The position numbers and the translations under genes are program-made. The notes under the pieces are model-generated. The model saw nothing but the letters and a program-made list of their open reading frames with translations, was not told the origin of the DNA and did no database searches. A stretch of DNA of 64,000 nt from positions 22,507,007 to 22,571,006 of the forward strand of contig CAMGYJ010000011.1 of the NCBI GenBank assembly GCA_946122785.1. Reading direction: 5' to 3'. Position 1 is the stretch's first letter, and every line of letters starts with the position of its first letter. Positions 21,379-32,000 of the stretch are shown here, piece by piece. This DNA is from Linum tenue (Eukaryota; Streptophyta; Magnoliopsida; Malpighiales; Linaceae).

Positions 21379-23622
21379 TTAAGATCCTCTTCTAGGACTT
21401 TGTTTCGGGCACTTAGGGCGAAAATGACCATATTTCCCACATTTCGAACACTTTCTTAAACTTTTGCCCGATGAAGTTCGTGCTGACTTGAATGTCCCCT
21501 TGGTCTTCCCAATTTTTGGATCTTTCACACTTCGAAGGGGTGCTGGAGGGTTTGCCAGTGTGGTGTTGTCCGTTCTCTCCCTCGCGAACTCAATTGCCCA
21601 TTGAGTAAGGTCGTCCAACGCCTTAGAGACATGATTAAAAGCAGATTCACTACCACACGCAATGTCACACAAACGCTTACACTTTAGAGCCAATCCTCCA
21701 TGTCTTATCAGTCGACCAACTTTCTCTCCCACATCACCTCCAACTCCAGGATGATGATTTAGTGTCTTCGCATTTTGGGTACATCGAAGCTTGAACCACG
21801 ACGAGGGTAGTGCGGTGTATCCCATATTTTTTATTACTGTAAGCATATGTCTGCATGGAAACCCGTTAGATTCAAATAATGCACACTCTCATTTTAGATC
21901 TTGATTGGACGTAGTAAATGTTAACCGCCTTATCCGATCTGGGTTCATGTAGTTCTTCAGTATGAATGTCTATGTCCCATCTGATTCATTTCTTCTCTCC
22001 GCTAATACATAAGAAGCTTCATTCTCTGGTTCAGACTTGAAGATAGCAAATGTACGATGTGTGTAGATACTTTCAGCTTGCATTTTCCAAGTGCGAAGGG
22101 CATGCTTGCAGACCAACCTCGTGTGCCTAGAAGTATAATCATCCTGCACCTCCGTGAAACGCATCCCCTCCAGTGTTTCATCAATGCCCTGAACAAAACG
22201 TTGCAAGCTGTATTGAGTTCCCACATACCCATTTATCCAATGGTTACATGACTCACATCGCGAGGTTGATTGGAGTCCACCGAAATAAATATCCTTCAAG
22301 TATGCCTCTGCCCACAGTAATTTGTCAGCGTACAAATCCTGCAACCACTTATTTGCAGACAAACCATGCTGACTAATCAAATGCTCCCAACGCCTCTCAA
22401 ACTCCTCAATCGAGATACGTGCTTTCGCCAAGTAAGTGAATGCGCTAACGAACTCCTTATTATGAATGGCCGTTGTCGCATTTGTCTCAATATGCCAAAT
22501 ACACAGACGGTGAGGCATTCCAACCATAACAGTAGCAATGGCACCACGCATAGACTTGTCTTCGTCTGTGATCACTGAAGTTGGCATCTTAGAGTTCATA
22601 CACTCCAGAAAAGTATTCAACAACCAAACATAGTTGGGGATTGTCTCGTTATCCAACTGGGCAAAACCATATATGATGTTACGGTGGTGGTGATTTACAC
22701 CAACTATCATAACAAATGGTCGATTGTACTTGTTGCGCTTGTAGCATGCATCGAACGCCAAGACATATCCAAAAAAATGGTAATCTGCTCTAGATGTGGA
22801 GTCCGACTAGAAGAGATTGCCTAATTCACCTTCATCGTTGGTTGTGTACTTGAAGAAGCTGCCCGCATCAGAGGTATGTTTACTTTGCAAGTAACCCAAT
22901 GTTCGGTTAACATCTCCTATTAGATCGTCGTCAACTGTTTGGGATTGCTGAACACCATTGTCCAAATCCTTTGGAGTGTACCCCAGATTCTCATATCCTC
23001 CAACTTTATTCTTCATGAACTGAACAATGTTGCGTTGTTTTATTCCTGACTGTCGCATCCCTATCGCCAGAGCCTTGTCTCCTTCACTCACATTTCGATG
23101 AGACCGAAGGAATTGAGTTTCTTCTTCATTGCAGCAACAATGTGAGTGCTTCCTCTCAAACTTAGAAACAACCCACATTTTCTTATTCCGATCAAAGCGT
23201 ACAGTATACGATGCCTTGCAAGAATGTCTTGTCATCTTACGATGTTGTCGAGTCCGACCTTCTTTATCTATATGCATCTTCTCTCTAGTCCCCTCTCTTG
23301 AACATACCATTGTCCTCCCAATTGCTACTCCTCGACGACTCCTCCGAAGATCTCTACGTCGAACGCTAAATCCTTTCGCTTTAGCATAGGAATCGTAAAA
23401 TTTCTCTACATCTTCTAATGTTTGGAACTCGATGGAAGGAATTTGTTCATCCATAAGTTCTTCTTCAGCACCCTCGGTTTCATTATCATCCCCAACCACT
23501 TCATCATCCGTATTATCTGTATCATCTGAATTATCCATAGCTCCTTCTCGAGCATCCTTAGGTTCCTCATCGAAGTTAACCTCATCATTATCTCTATCAT
23601 CTGTAGCATCTCTGTTATCCAT
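21379..23622 (-). pseudogene. MULE transposase with FAR1 DNA-binding domain and CCHC knuckle; three in-frame stops
   Basis: A single minus-strand frame of 748 codons runs from MDNRDATDDRDN (23622) to a stop at 21379. It is interrupted by TAG (22807-22809), TAG (21970-21972) and TGA (21889-21891), with no indels. In order: an acidic N-terminus; a FAR1-type zinc-binding domain (IEFQTLEDVEKFYDSYAK, CKASYTVRFDRNKK, KHSHCCC); the MULE catalytic domain with FDACYKRNKYNRPFVMIVGV and SVITDEDKSMRGAIA (catalytic Asp residues) and MPHRLCIWH; a SWIM finger (ECALFESNGFPCRHM); and a CCHC knuckle (CSKCGKYGHFRPKC). The first stop falls on the Trp of the conserved NLFW-D motif and the third replaces the first SWIM Cys. 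This enzyme would excise and integrate the element by recognising its ends; this copy is inactive. ATG follows GTTGCAGG, so an upstream noncoding exon is possible. Confidence 0.9.
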
Positions 23623-23684
23623 CCTGCAACGATCGGAATACGAATTTAATGTAAAAAACATACACAATTAGCTCTCGTCAGGTC

Positions 23685-24475
23685 GACCTTAATGAACTGT
23701 ACGGTTGACCTTATTACTAAATAACAAAGATGCGGTCGACCTGAATTTACTGTAAGGTCGACCTAATCATATAATTACACAAATACGGTCGACCGGATGG
23801 TGGGGGTGGTCGACCTAATTAGGGAAAAATTTAACCACATACAACCATTAACAAGCACATACAAGACATACCTTAGAAAAGAGGTCGACCACTTATTGTT
23901 ACGGTCTACCGGAATAAAAATAAACCGCCACCAACACCCGATCACAATAAGAGCGATGAGATTACAACTTCACTCCAACAAATTGCATAAATCGAAGTAC
24001 GATTAAAGTCTTAAGACTCCCATCTATTTATAGATAATGTAGACGAATTCCATTATCCAATTGGTGAAAGATATATAAAATCATAATTCGACAAGGACAA
24101 GTACACAAAATCCTAATTGTACAAGGACATGAATCATTACGGTCGACCGCTTTGCACAAATGGTTGACCGTCTTGGGTAAATGTGAAACAGGTCGACCTC
24201 TTTACACAAATGGTCGACCGTTGTTTATAAATGTGAAACAGGTCGACCTCTTTACTGATATGGTCGACCATTGTTTAGAAATGTGAAACAGGTCGACCTC
24301 TTGACACGAATGGTCGACCGTATTTTATTAAGGCCAAACAGACGAGATTCCATCCTTATTCCACATAGTTTTTGACTTTGCTACGGTATCATAGGTCAAC
24401 CTTAAGCGTCACGAGGTCGACCTGTGCTCTGCCTTTGGGTATGCCCGCTTTGAGTATGTGGTCGACCCTTTGTTC
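23685..24475. promoter_or_regulatory. GGTCGACC motif array, block C
   Basis: Fifteen exact copies and several variants lie between the 3' end of the Ulp1-like gene and the 5' end of the transposase, so they cover the transposase promoter. From 24141 to 24315 four successive pairs have exactly 13-bp spacers and pair members are followed by a shared ATGTGAAACA spacer. Confidence 0.85.
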
Positions 24476-24623
24476 TAGACGATTGAAATCGTAAATTCAG
24501 TCACATCCATAATTGTATAACAAATCTAATAAACGATAAACATTCAAAATCCAAAATGAAACGATCTCGCAAATACAAATTCAATGTATTGTCCAAATAA
24601 TGCAACATTGTAACTTAACGACT

Positions 24624-26671
24624 TCATTTTTTTGCTTTTTTGTTTGAACTCTGTCTCTCTTTGCCTCGTTCCATGCATTCATCTACTACATGCTTGAAAA
24701 GATTTTCTCGTGCACGGTTTTCAAAATGTGTAGCCAGATACCATAGAATCTCCTTTCGAGCCGGTAATTTGTGGTCTTCTCCTATCTGCATTATGCCATG
24801 TAAGACTTTGTTACAACTAAAAAAAGTGTAAATTAAACAAGTTATTTGTTTGACGATATACTCACCACTCTATCCAGATCCTTGGATCCATAGTGCATCC
24901 ACTGCATGACGTGCACACCACACTTAGTACTATTCCTTTGCCGTTGAACTCGTAGCTCATCAAAATTGAAATCTCCAAAATTTGGTACTACTACATTGCT
25001 CATGCGCTCCGGTTTGAAAATATCATCCAAATTGGACAACTACACACAAATAACGAATATTCTAAGCTTCTAGCATAATACGTAACGCTTAGTAGTCAGA
25101 AAATTATAGGAAACACTTACCAATTTCTTGCATAGTGCTGATTTATGCCTACGATTCGCCTCACTAGTTGAAGGTAGACTGTCAAGCAAAAAATTCAGTT
25201 TTTTGCTGGACATTGACGAGATACAGAAACCAATGACGTGCTTCATCATCAAGAACTGGCATAAATATCTAGCAACGAAACAATCACTATATGTTATAAA
25301 CAGCGAATACAAACAAATGCACTTTCGAAATTTAATGATATAGGGACATTGACTAGACTAACCTTCTGGCATGCACTAACATTCGGCATAAACACCACGC
25401 CATCATTCATCAACTTGTTACGAATTTGTCTGGTCTTCATGTTAGCGCGTACCATTTTCTGCACCATGTTTTAATTGAGATGAATTGACATGGTACAATA
25501 TAAATAACTAGGTTATGACAAATAATTTGACATTACAGCTCTTACCGAAAACATATTTGGCAAATACCACACATTTGGCTCTTTCACATCATGTTTTTCA
25601 GACATTGTTAGTGCCCTTGCACACAAATCCACTACCTACCATCCAACAATCAAACACAAAATCATCGTAAATCGTAACATAAATAGTGCACAATTCGTAC
25701 GAAAGTCGTAGTAGTATAGTACTTACTGATGAGCAAACCCAGCTATTCTTGCTAATGAGCGAACTCAAATAATGTCGTTGCACGTTTTCAGAAAAAAAGT
25801 CCACAACGGTCAAACTGCAAAAATCAAAATAACAGAAATGTCAATTGTGATTTGCAACGTACAGGTCGACCTGTTCACAGTCACGGTCGACCTTATTGGA
25901 CAAATGGTCGACCTCATGACCTAAACGGTCGACCACACGTACTAAAAAACGTCTTACTTGTCCCAATTCGTGTCCCCAGCCTTCTCTTTAGTAACAACAT
26001 AATACAAGTCTTCAACTGGATTTTGAAGATTTTTGGTGAATCCTTCTATACCCTCCACTTTCATTGCCTACAAAGCATAGTTAAAATTAAAGTAACATAT
26101 GAACACAAACACACATTATAGATGAATATGTAACGTAAACTTACCCCGTGCTTTTCGAAAGGACTCATAGGAGTCACTTTCATATCGCGGTCTCTTGTAC
26201 TTAGGAGAGGAACCCTTGCTGCCATTCGTTGTTTCACTCTGTCAAACATATAAACAAAACAAATTAGCGCTAATGATAGTAATACTAATATCTTCAATCA
26301 CATATGAATATACTTGGATACCTTTAAAATGTGCTCTTTCAATAAATCGTCTATGCTCTGGTAGCAATTTTCAGAGTCATTATGGTCTTCCTCCTCTTTA
26401 CCAAAGTCACATTTCTTTCCTTTACCATTTCTTCCGCCATTCTCCATTCGTTCTGCACTATATCTTTGATAGCACCTTCTAGCCTCTCAAACCCGTCATG
26501 CATCATCCCGGTCATATCTGTCAATCGAACTGACAATTGCTCCACTCTATCACGCATGGACTTCTGAAAGTCATTGACTTGTGTTTGACACACCACCAGC
26601 TTCTCTTGTGTGGCTTTCAACAATTTCATGATTTCACCCAAATCTTGATGTAGTTTCTCATCATGCGTCAT
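24624..26671 (-). pseudogene. Ulp1/C48-type SUMO-protease-like gene of the MULE, nine exons, two frameshifts
   Basis: A splice-consistent gene on the minus strand. Exons: 26671-26314, 26238-26145, 26067-25958, 25814-25727, 25635-25546, 25458-25363, 25268-25121, 25039-24866, 24785-24624. Exon 1 encodes a coiled coil (LKATQEKLVVCQTQVNDFQK). The catalytic half has the His region ARHWFLYLVNVQQK, the Asp region LLDSLPSTSEANRR and the Cys region NSTKCGVHVMQWMHY, giving the His-Asp-Cys triad of the C48 family. The C-terminus is Lys-rich (SSNKKAKK). An extra T in a T-run of the seventh exon and a missing base near 26415 in exon 1 break the frame. C48 proteases remove SUMO-like modifiers; in some plant MULEs such genes are carried as passengers or accessory genes. 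An intact copy would make about 406 residues. One intron carries four GGTCGACC motifs. Confidence 0.85.
25863..25937. promoter_or_regulatory. GGTCGACC motif array, block D (intronic, four motifs at 13-bp spacing)
   Basis: Four exact GGTCGACC copies lie in a row with spacers TGTTCACAGTCAC, TTATTGGACAAAT and TCATGACCTAAAC, each exactly 13 bp, inside the intron between exons 25958-26067 and 25727-25814 of the Ulp1-like gene. The unrelated spacers and constant length are the clearest example of the two-turn spacing. Confidence 0.9.
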
Positions 26672-26748
26672 CGTCTAAACAATTTAAAGAAAAATTCAAA
26701 TCATAATTCAACTACAAATTTCTACAATTGACCAAAAAACAAAGACGT

Positions 26749-27650
26749 GGTCGACCTGACAAAGCATTAGGTCGACCTGGAAGACAAATAGTGACTACCA
26801 CAACCATTAAGGTCGACCTCTGTTATTCCTAGGTCGACCTATCCAGCAGGAAAATAACAATTAACAACAAAAAGTAAGTTCAAAATTAAACCGAAAAAAG
26901 GATAGGTCGACCAGATATCTGGCGCAGTCGACCTTTTCAAGCACAACATAGTCATACAAACAAAGCTAAAGTCGACATTCAATTTGAATAACCAAAAAAA
27001 CAGAAACGGTCGACCTTGAAACACATTAGGTCGACCAATTGGGTTGATCTTCGTTACCTCGCAAGTACAGAAGTCCAAGTGTTGTGGCCTAAATTCAAAT
27101 ACGAAGAATTGTCTCGTCAGGTCGACCGAATGGAATTTTGCACCCAACAATATATCAAATTAGCCGGTGGAAATCACGCATTAGAAAAGATGACGGCGAA
27201 TGCTACATAGGTCGACCGCACCTTAGACCTGGTCGACCACTTTCAACATGTACAACAGCAACCGCGAACGATCTTCTTCACAAAGGCTCTAAATCGGAAA
27301 AAAACCTAATTCAGACTTGGAGGCGTTGAAGGGGACTTATATTCGTATTTATAGAGATTTAGGACGTGAATGGGTCGACCCAATTCGTTTCCTTGTCCAA
27401 TTGTGGAACCTTTCTGGTGTTGGAATCCATATCCAATACGGATACGGTGTGAAGGCGGTCGACCTCTTCATAATGCGGTCGACCTGTTAGGTGCACAAGG
27501 GTCGGCCTATGAGATATTTGGGTCGACCTTTCATTCTGTTAGACAACCAAAGCGGTCGACCATATTATGTAAGAGGTCGACCGCGTCTCGGAACCCCACA
27601 TACATGAATTAGTCCGTTCGGTCGACGACATGTTGGATTAGGTCGACCGA
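26749..27650. promoter_or_regulatory. GGTCGACC motif array, block E
   Basis: About 17 exact copies and four variants lie between the right TIR and the start of the Ulp1-like gene, hence in its promoter region. Most are in pairs with 13-bp spacers (for example spacers TGACAAAGCATTA, TTGAAACACATTA, GCACCTTAGACCT, ATATTATGTAAGA), one pair with 12 bp. Confidence 0.85.
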
Positions 27651-27965
27651 AAAGTCCATGTCACGGTGACATGCATGTCACCTTAGCAAAATCCTAAATG
27701 ATAACTATGATAATAATGCAAAGTAGTGGAATGATGAGGTGGAAAAATATTTTTTTTTTATTTTTTTTTTAAATTTCCACATCATCTAGTTAACAATCAA
27801 ATTGTATAGTTGACTGCCAAGTAAGATAAATTTAACAGAGTGTAACAGCCGGTGACTAACGGTGAAACGATTCGTAAAGTTAGTGGAGAATAAGAAAGAA
27901 ATGTAATTTGGGTGGCAAACGTGAAAGATTTGTATAATTTTAGTCACCAAACGTGTAATTTAGCC
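27640..27965 (-). repeat. Right terminal inverted repeat of the giant MULE
   Basis: Inverted counterpart of 3908-4178 plus 5296-5336, here uninterrupted, which shows that the left-end insertion of about 1.1 kb is secondary. It ends TGTAATTTAGCC at 27965. Confidence 0.85.
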
Positions 27966-28024
27966 AATTTTTAGATTTCAAGTTTTGAGATTCTTTACTT
28001 AAAAGAGCACAAAAGATTTCTTTA

Positions 28025-28195
28025 GGTTAATTGGTAATGGTTGTTGTCTTATTTTGGAAAGACCATGGTTCGAATCTAAAGATTGATGTATTCTTTTCTT
28101 ATGAATAAAAAATAAATAATGATTGTAAAGACACAATTATCCATCCTACTTTCGCTCTCATTGCAGGGAATTTGAAATGCTAAAAAACTGCCCTC
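28025..28195 (+). repeat. SINE-like repeat, partial copy 3
   Basis: Shares the B-box-like ATGGTTCGAATCTAAAG and the tail TTGCAGGGAATTTGAAATG with 2045-2523 and 37716-38208. Confidence 0.4.
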
Positions 28196-28263
28196 AACTT
28201 GGTTATAATATATTTGTAGAGATGTAGATTATATATGGGGTAGATAGGTATATAAAAAATAAA

Positions 28264-28707
28264 GGGTAAATACAATTTAATATCCAAATCTTTCATTTTA
28301 AACAATATAATAGCCAAACCTTTTCGAAAACAATCTAATATACAAATCGTCAACTTTCCGTTCGTTTAACCGTTAGTTGACATTTCAAAAAAGTTCGAAG
28401 TACGACGCTTCATCAATATCCATCGATATCTTCTCTGAAAAATCACCAGCATATCGTGGTTCCAAACCCGAGAAGTCCATGACTCCACCATGATGGTATA
28501 GAAATCTAAATATTCAGTCATCTGCAATGTCAAACAAGAAAACAAAGTTGTATTGTGACAATTTCCCCTAAACAAAGCTTTTTTGAAGTGTCAACCAACG
28601 GTCAAACGGACGAAAAGTTGACGATTTGGATATTAGATTGTTTTCGAAAAGGTTTGGTTATTATATTGTTTAAAATGAAAGATTTAGATATTAAATTGTA
28701 TTTACCC
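28264..28707. mobile_element. Mutator-type MITE, 444 bp, perfect 9-bp TSD
   Basis: Inverted ends of about 135 bp start GGGTAAATACAATTTAATAT. Flanks at 28255-28263 and 28708-28716 are both AAAAATAAA. The 9-bp duplication plus long TIR points to the Mutator superfamily. There is no coding capacity, and the TIR is unrelated to that of the giant MULE. It lies about 330 bp upstream of the MUS81 start codon. Confidence 0.9.
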
Positions 28708-29036
28708 AAAAATAAAATCAAGACTAGAGTTCTAGAGCCAAACAAACTGGTTTGGCCCTATTTTCCCAGCCCATTGTGGGAGCAGCGGGCTTCCAGCATT
28801 TTAACTTTTAAGCCAGGCCGACAGAGAGAAACGAGCCGGTGGAATTGACAATCGGAAAAATTAATAGAGGGTTTTAGTTTAGCAGAGAAAGTTGTCTGGG
28901 ACGTCAGGCAGCAGTCGCGCGGAGCAGACTTTGGGCGGCGACGTGCTCGTTCGTCGACAGTTTTTTGGGATTAAACTGGGAGAAATTCTTTCACACCCCA
29001 AAAGGTCACTTGAAAGATTTTAGATTTATGCTGGAA

Positions 29037-32000
29037 ATGGAGAACCGGAAACGGGTGGTGTGCCCAGGTAACGAAGACCTTGTATCGTGCTTGCTACAAA
29101 AGAGGAGAGAATTGGCTGATTCTCCCAAGGGGTTATCTGATAACTTGGATATGACTCTGTCTAAAGCATATAACAGCGTGTGTTGTGCCAAGACTCCCAT
29201 CAAAACCCTCAAGGAGTTCTCGCAGCTCAAGTATGTGGATCTTTCTGCTCTTTTGGTATTTTCAATTTCCGGTTTCAATCAATAAATGTTGGTTCTTCTA
29301 ACCAAAAGAGTAAATGTTGGTTCTCATCTGGGTTTAGCCCTCTGTTGCTTTGGTGGGTAATGCCAGAACTATCCACCTGACGTAGATTAGAACCTTCCCA
29401 GAATTCTTTTGCAGTGGCAGTTGTTTATATTTGAAAGTCGGCAACTCTTGTTTTGACTATGCTTGCGTTGATGGATTCTATGTCATGCAGGAAACCAAAT
29501 CTTGATACTATTTTTCTCTTCACATGACTTCTGCTGTTGGTTAGGTGGCATATGATATGAGTAATTTGATGAGGTCCAATTTCGTTATTAACTTTCCACG
29601 TGGTTCCAACTTCAGTAAAAAAAAAAAAGAAGCTTCAAGCAGCAACATTTTTGTTCCAGAATTTGAAATGTTTTCTCCTGCATTTTAACTTGGGGAGTCA
29701 CTACTATACCACCTTGTTCTTTTCATATAAATTCGAATTATTTCCTTGTAGGGGTGTTGGTACGTGGATGGTGAAGCTAATGAAAGGGTTTTTTAATAGT
29801 GATTCTGGAAGTCCTGAACCTGAGGACTTGACTGGCAAAGGTAACAGTAGTCACATCTGTCAAGAAATGCAATAGGAGCACTCATACTGATTCGTAATCA
29901 GATTTCTTTTCGTCAAATAGGAAAGAAAGCTAATGCCAAAAGACGTTATATGCCCCAAAAAAATTCTGTAGCATATGCATTACTGATTTCCCTTTACAGG
30001 TAATTGAATGTTTCACTTTCTCAAAGGTTCTTGTACATCTCTCGTATCATGTTTGCTGTTTACTCTGTCCAATATTTAGATTCTTGTTATTTGCAATTAG
30101 GGGGACTACGAATGGCAAGGACTTTATGCATAAGCAGGAGCTGATTGATGCAGCTGAAGCAAGTGGACTTTCTCGTGCGCCAATAGCGTAAGTAACAAAA
30201 TATTCAACTTCCTCATAATTTCCTTCCTCAAACTTAGGAAGAAAATTGATGGGTTTGAATCGTTTGTCTTTACCAGTCCAGAAAAGGGAAAAGGCAAGGC
30301 AGCTCATCTAGGAAGTTCCCCAAGGGACTTTTATTCCGGATGGAGTTGCATGAAGACATTGATAACTAAAGGATTAGTTGTCAAATCAAGTTGCCCTGCA
30401 AAGTACTGCACGAGTAAATTTTGCTACTTTCATCTCAATGGCGTGTAGTTTTCCTAATATGTTCTTCAACATTTCTCCATTTGATGTTCATGCTTGTGAC
30501 CTTCAAAGCATAAATAATTTTAAATCAGAGAACCGTTGTCCTAAGTGAAACTGTGCAATTATGTAATTTTGAATTCTCAGTTATCACGAAAAGTCAGAAG
30601 GTTATATGGCCTCCTGGTGAACTACTTTCTCTTGTTAAGCATTTTATACCCTTTTTGTAGCTGGTATGATCCCAGTTGAGGCTGAACTGCTTTCATTAGT
30701 AGTTAGTTGGCCTTGTAAACAGTGGCATAACTGGTCTGACATATTCAGACAGCTTGTTGGGGGCAATCTTATTGTCATTTGTTTCAAATGGTCTCCAGAT
30801 CAGTCTACAAGAATGATCCTTGTACCGGTTAGATGGTGTATTGACTTCAATAAAAGCTTACACCCTTCGAGTTAGCTATCACTTTTGATTCATGTGTGTG
30901 TCCTTACAATTAAGGGGACAAGGAACTCATCAAGTAAATCACATTAGATCTTTGATATACTTCAGTCATCTATTCTCTTCTTTGCTTCATCTATTTTTTT
31001 ACTTTTTCTTTTGACACTCCTTTGATAGAAATAATCTTCATCGATTTGCAGGTACAAGCTAACACAGGAAGGACGAGAAGTAGCAAGGGAATGTATGGTG
31101 AGATCATGCCTTCTAGACCCAAAGGAGACTGTAGCTGATGCAGAGGATTCTGCTAATTTGGGCATTGACAATGCAGCAGATAAGGAATCAATTCAGGCTA
31201 CTTCATCTGCTGAAGTTACCATTCCATCTGTGGACTTAAATAGACAGGAGAGATCTATTAATGTTCCAACTCAATCCCTTGAGAGGGTAAAATTTGTTGC
31301 ATCTCTTAAATTCTGTTCTTATTATATTTTTTTTTGGGGTGTATTTGACCCACAATCACAAATATCAAATTCTTTCATGTTCATATTATTTTTATACTGA
31401 CTCTGCATGTGTAATTATCATTTGTAGTGCTATAGGTTCTTGCTGGTTAGCAGAACCACTTCAATAGTAATTCTCGTTGACTTGACTATGTGACTTCTAT
31501 GTTGCAGTTTCTGCATATGGGTTATTCCAAGGAACAAGTTTTTGATGCCTTCATTGAAGTTTCAAAAACTTCTGGTCGGAAGGATATCTCATCACTCTGG
31601 CCAGCGGTCCTGTGTCATCTTCGCGAAGAACATATTTATGGTTTCCATTCAGACTCTCAAACCCTGGGAAATGATTGTCAAGCAGAATCAACTAATCCAA
31701 CGTATAACCACGGTAATTAGATCCCTATTATGTCCATTAGCAATCACATTTGGTTAAGAATTGGCTTTCCTCAACTGATAGGCCTTTTAATGATGTCCAG
31801 GTCAGGTCGTTTCTTGTGGCAGTCGGAATAGTAAAATGGATTGGGGTCATAGTAATAAGCTCAATGCTTGTTCTATTGCTTTCTCATTAAATCTGAAAGC
31901 TTGCTCATCAAATGTATGTGCACATTTTATTTGATGTTTCCTCCCAGTTACCTGACTTTTCGGATGCCAACCCCAGCCTTAGATAGGGAAACTCAATTAA

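Larger units (their letters stand above)
3908..27965 (-). mobile_element. Giant Mutator-like (MULE) DNA transposon with long TIRs, nested insertions and GGTCGACC arrays
   Basis: The outer ends are inverted repeats beginning GGCTAAATTACA at 3908 and ending as its reverse complement at 27965. They align for about 270 bp with scattered substitutions. Inside lie three minus-strand genes: a Ulp1/C48 protease, a FAR1-MULE transposase and a putative plant transposon protein. Long TIRs together with a MULE-type transposase identify the superfamily; Ulp1-like genes are known from some plant MULE families. Present length is about 24.1 kb, of which 11.6 kb is nested retrotransposon, so the original was about 12.5 kb. 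A 9-bp target duplication is not clear: flanks TGATTTTAG and AATTTTTAG match at 6 of 9 positions with a one-base ambiguity at the edge, so the insertion is probably old. Every gene in the element carries a disabling mutation. Confidence 0.85.

Noticed and set aside
5329..27650. CRISPR-like array (short palindromic repeats with short spacers)
   Set aside because: Spacers are 13-14 bp, repeats are 8 bp, the surroundings are a plant transposon and no cas genes exist. It is not a CRISPR locus.
3899..27974. 9-bp target-site duplication for the giant MULE
   Set aside because: Best alignment of the flanks is 6 of 9 with an ambiguous edge, so it was not claimed.
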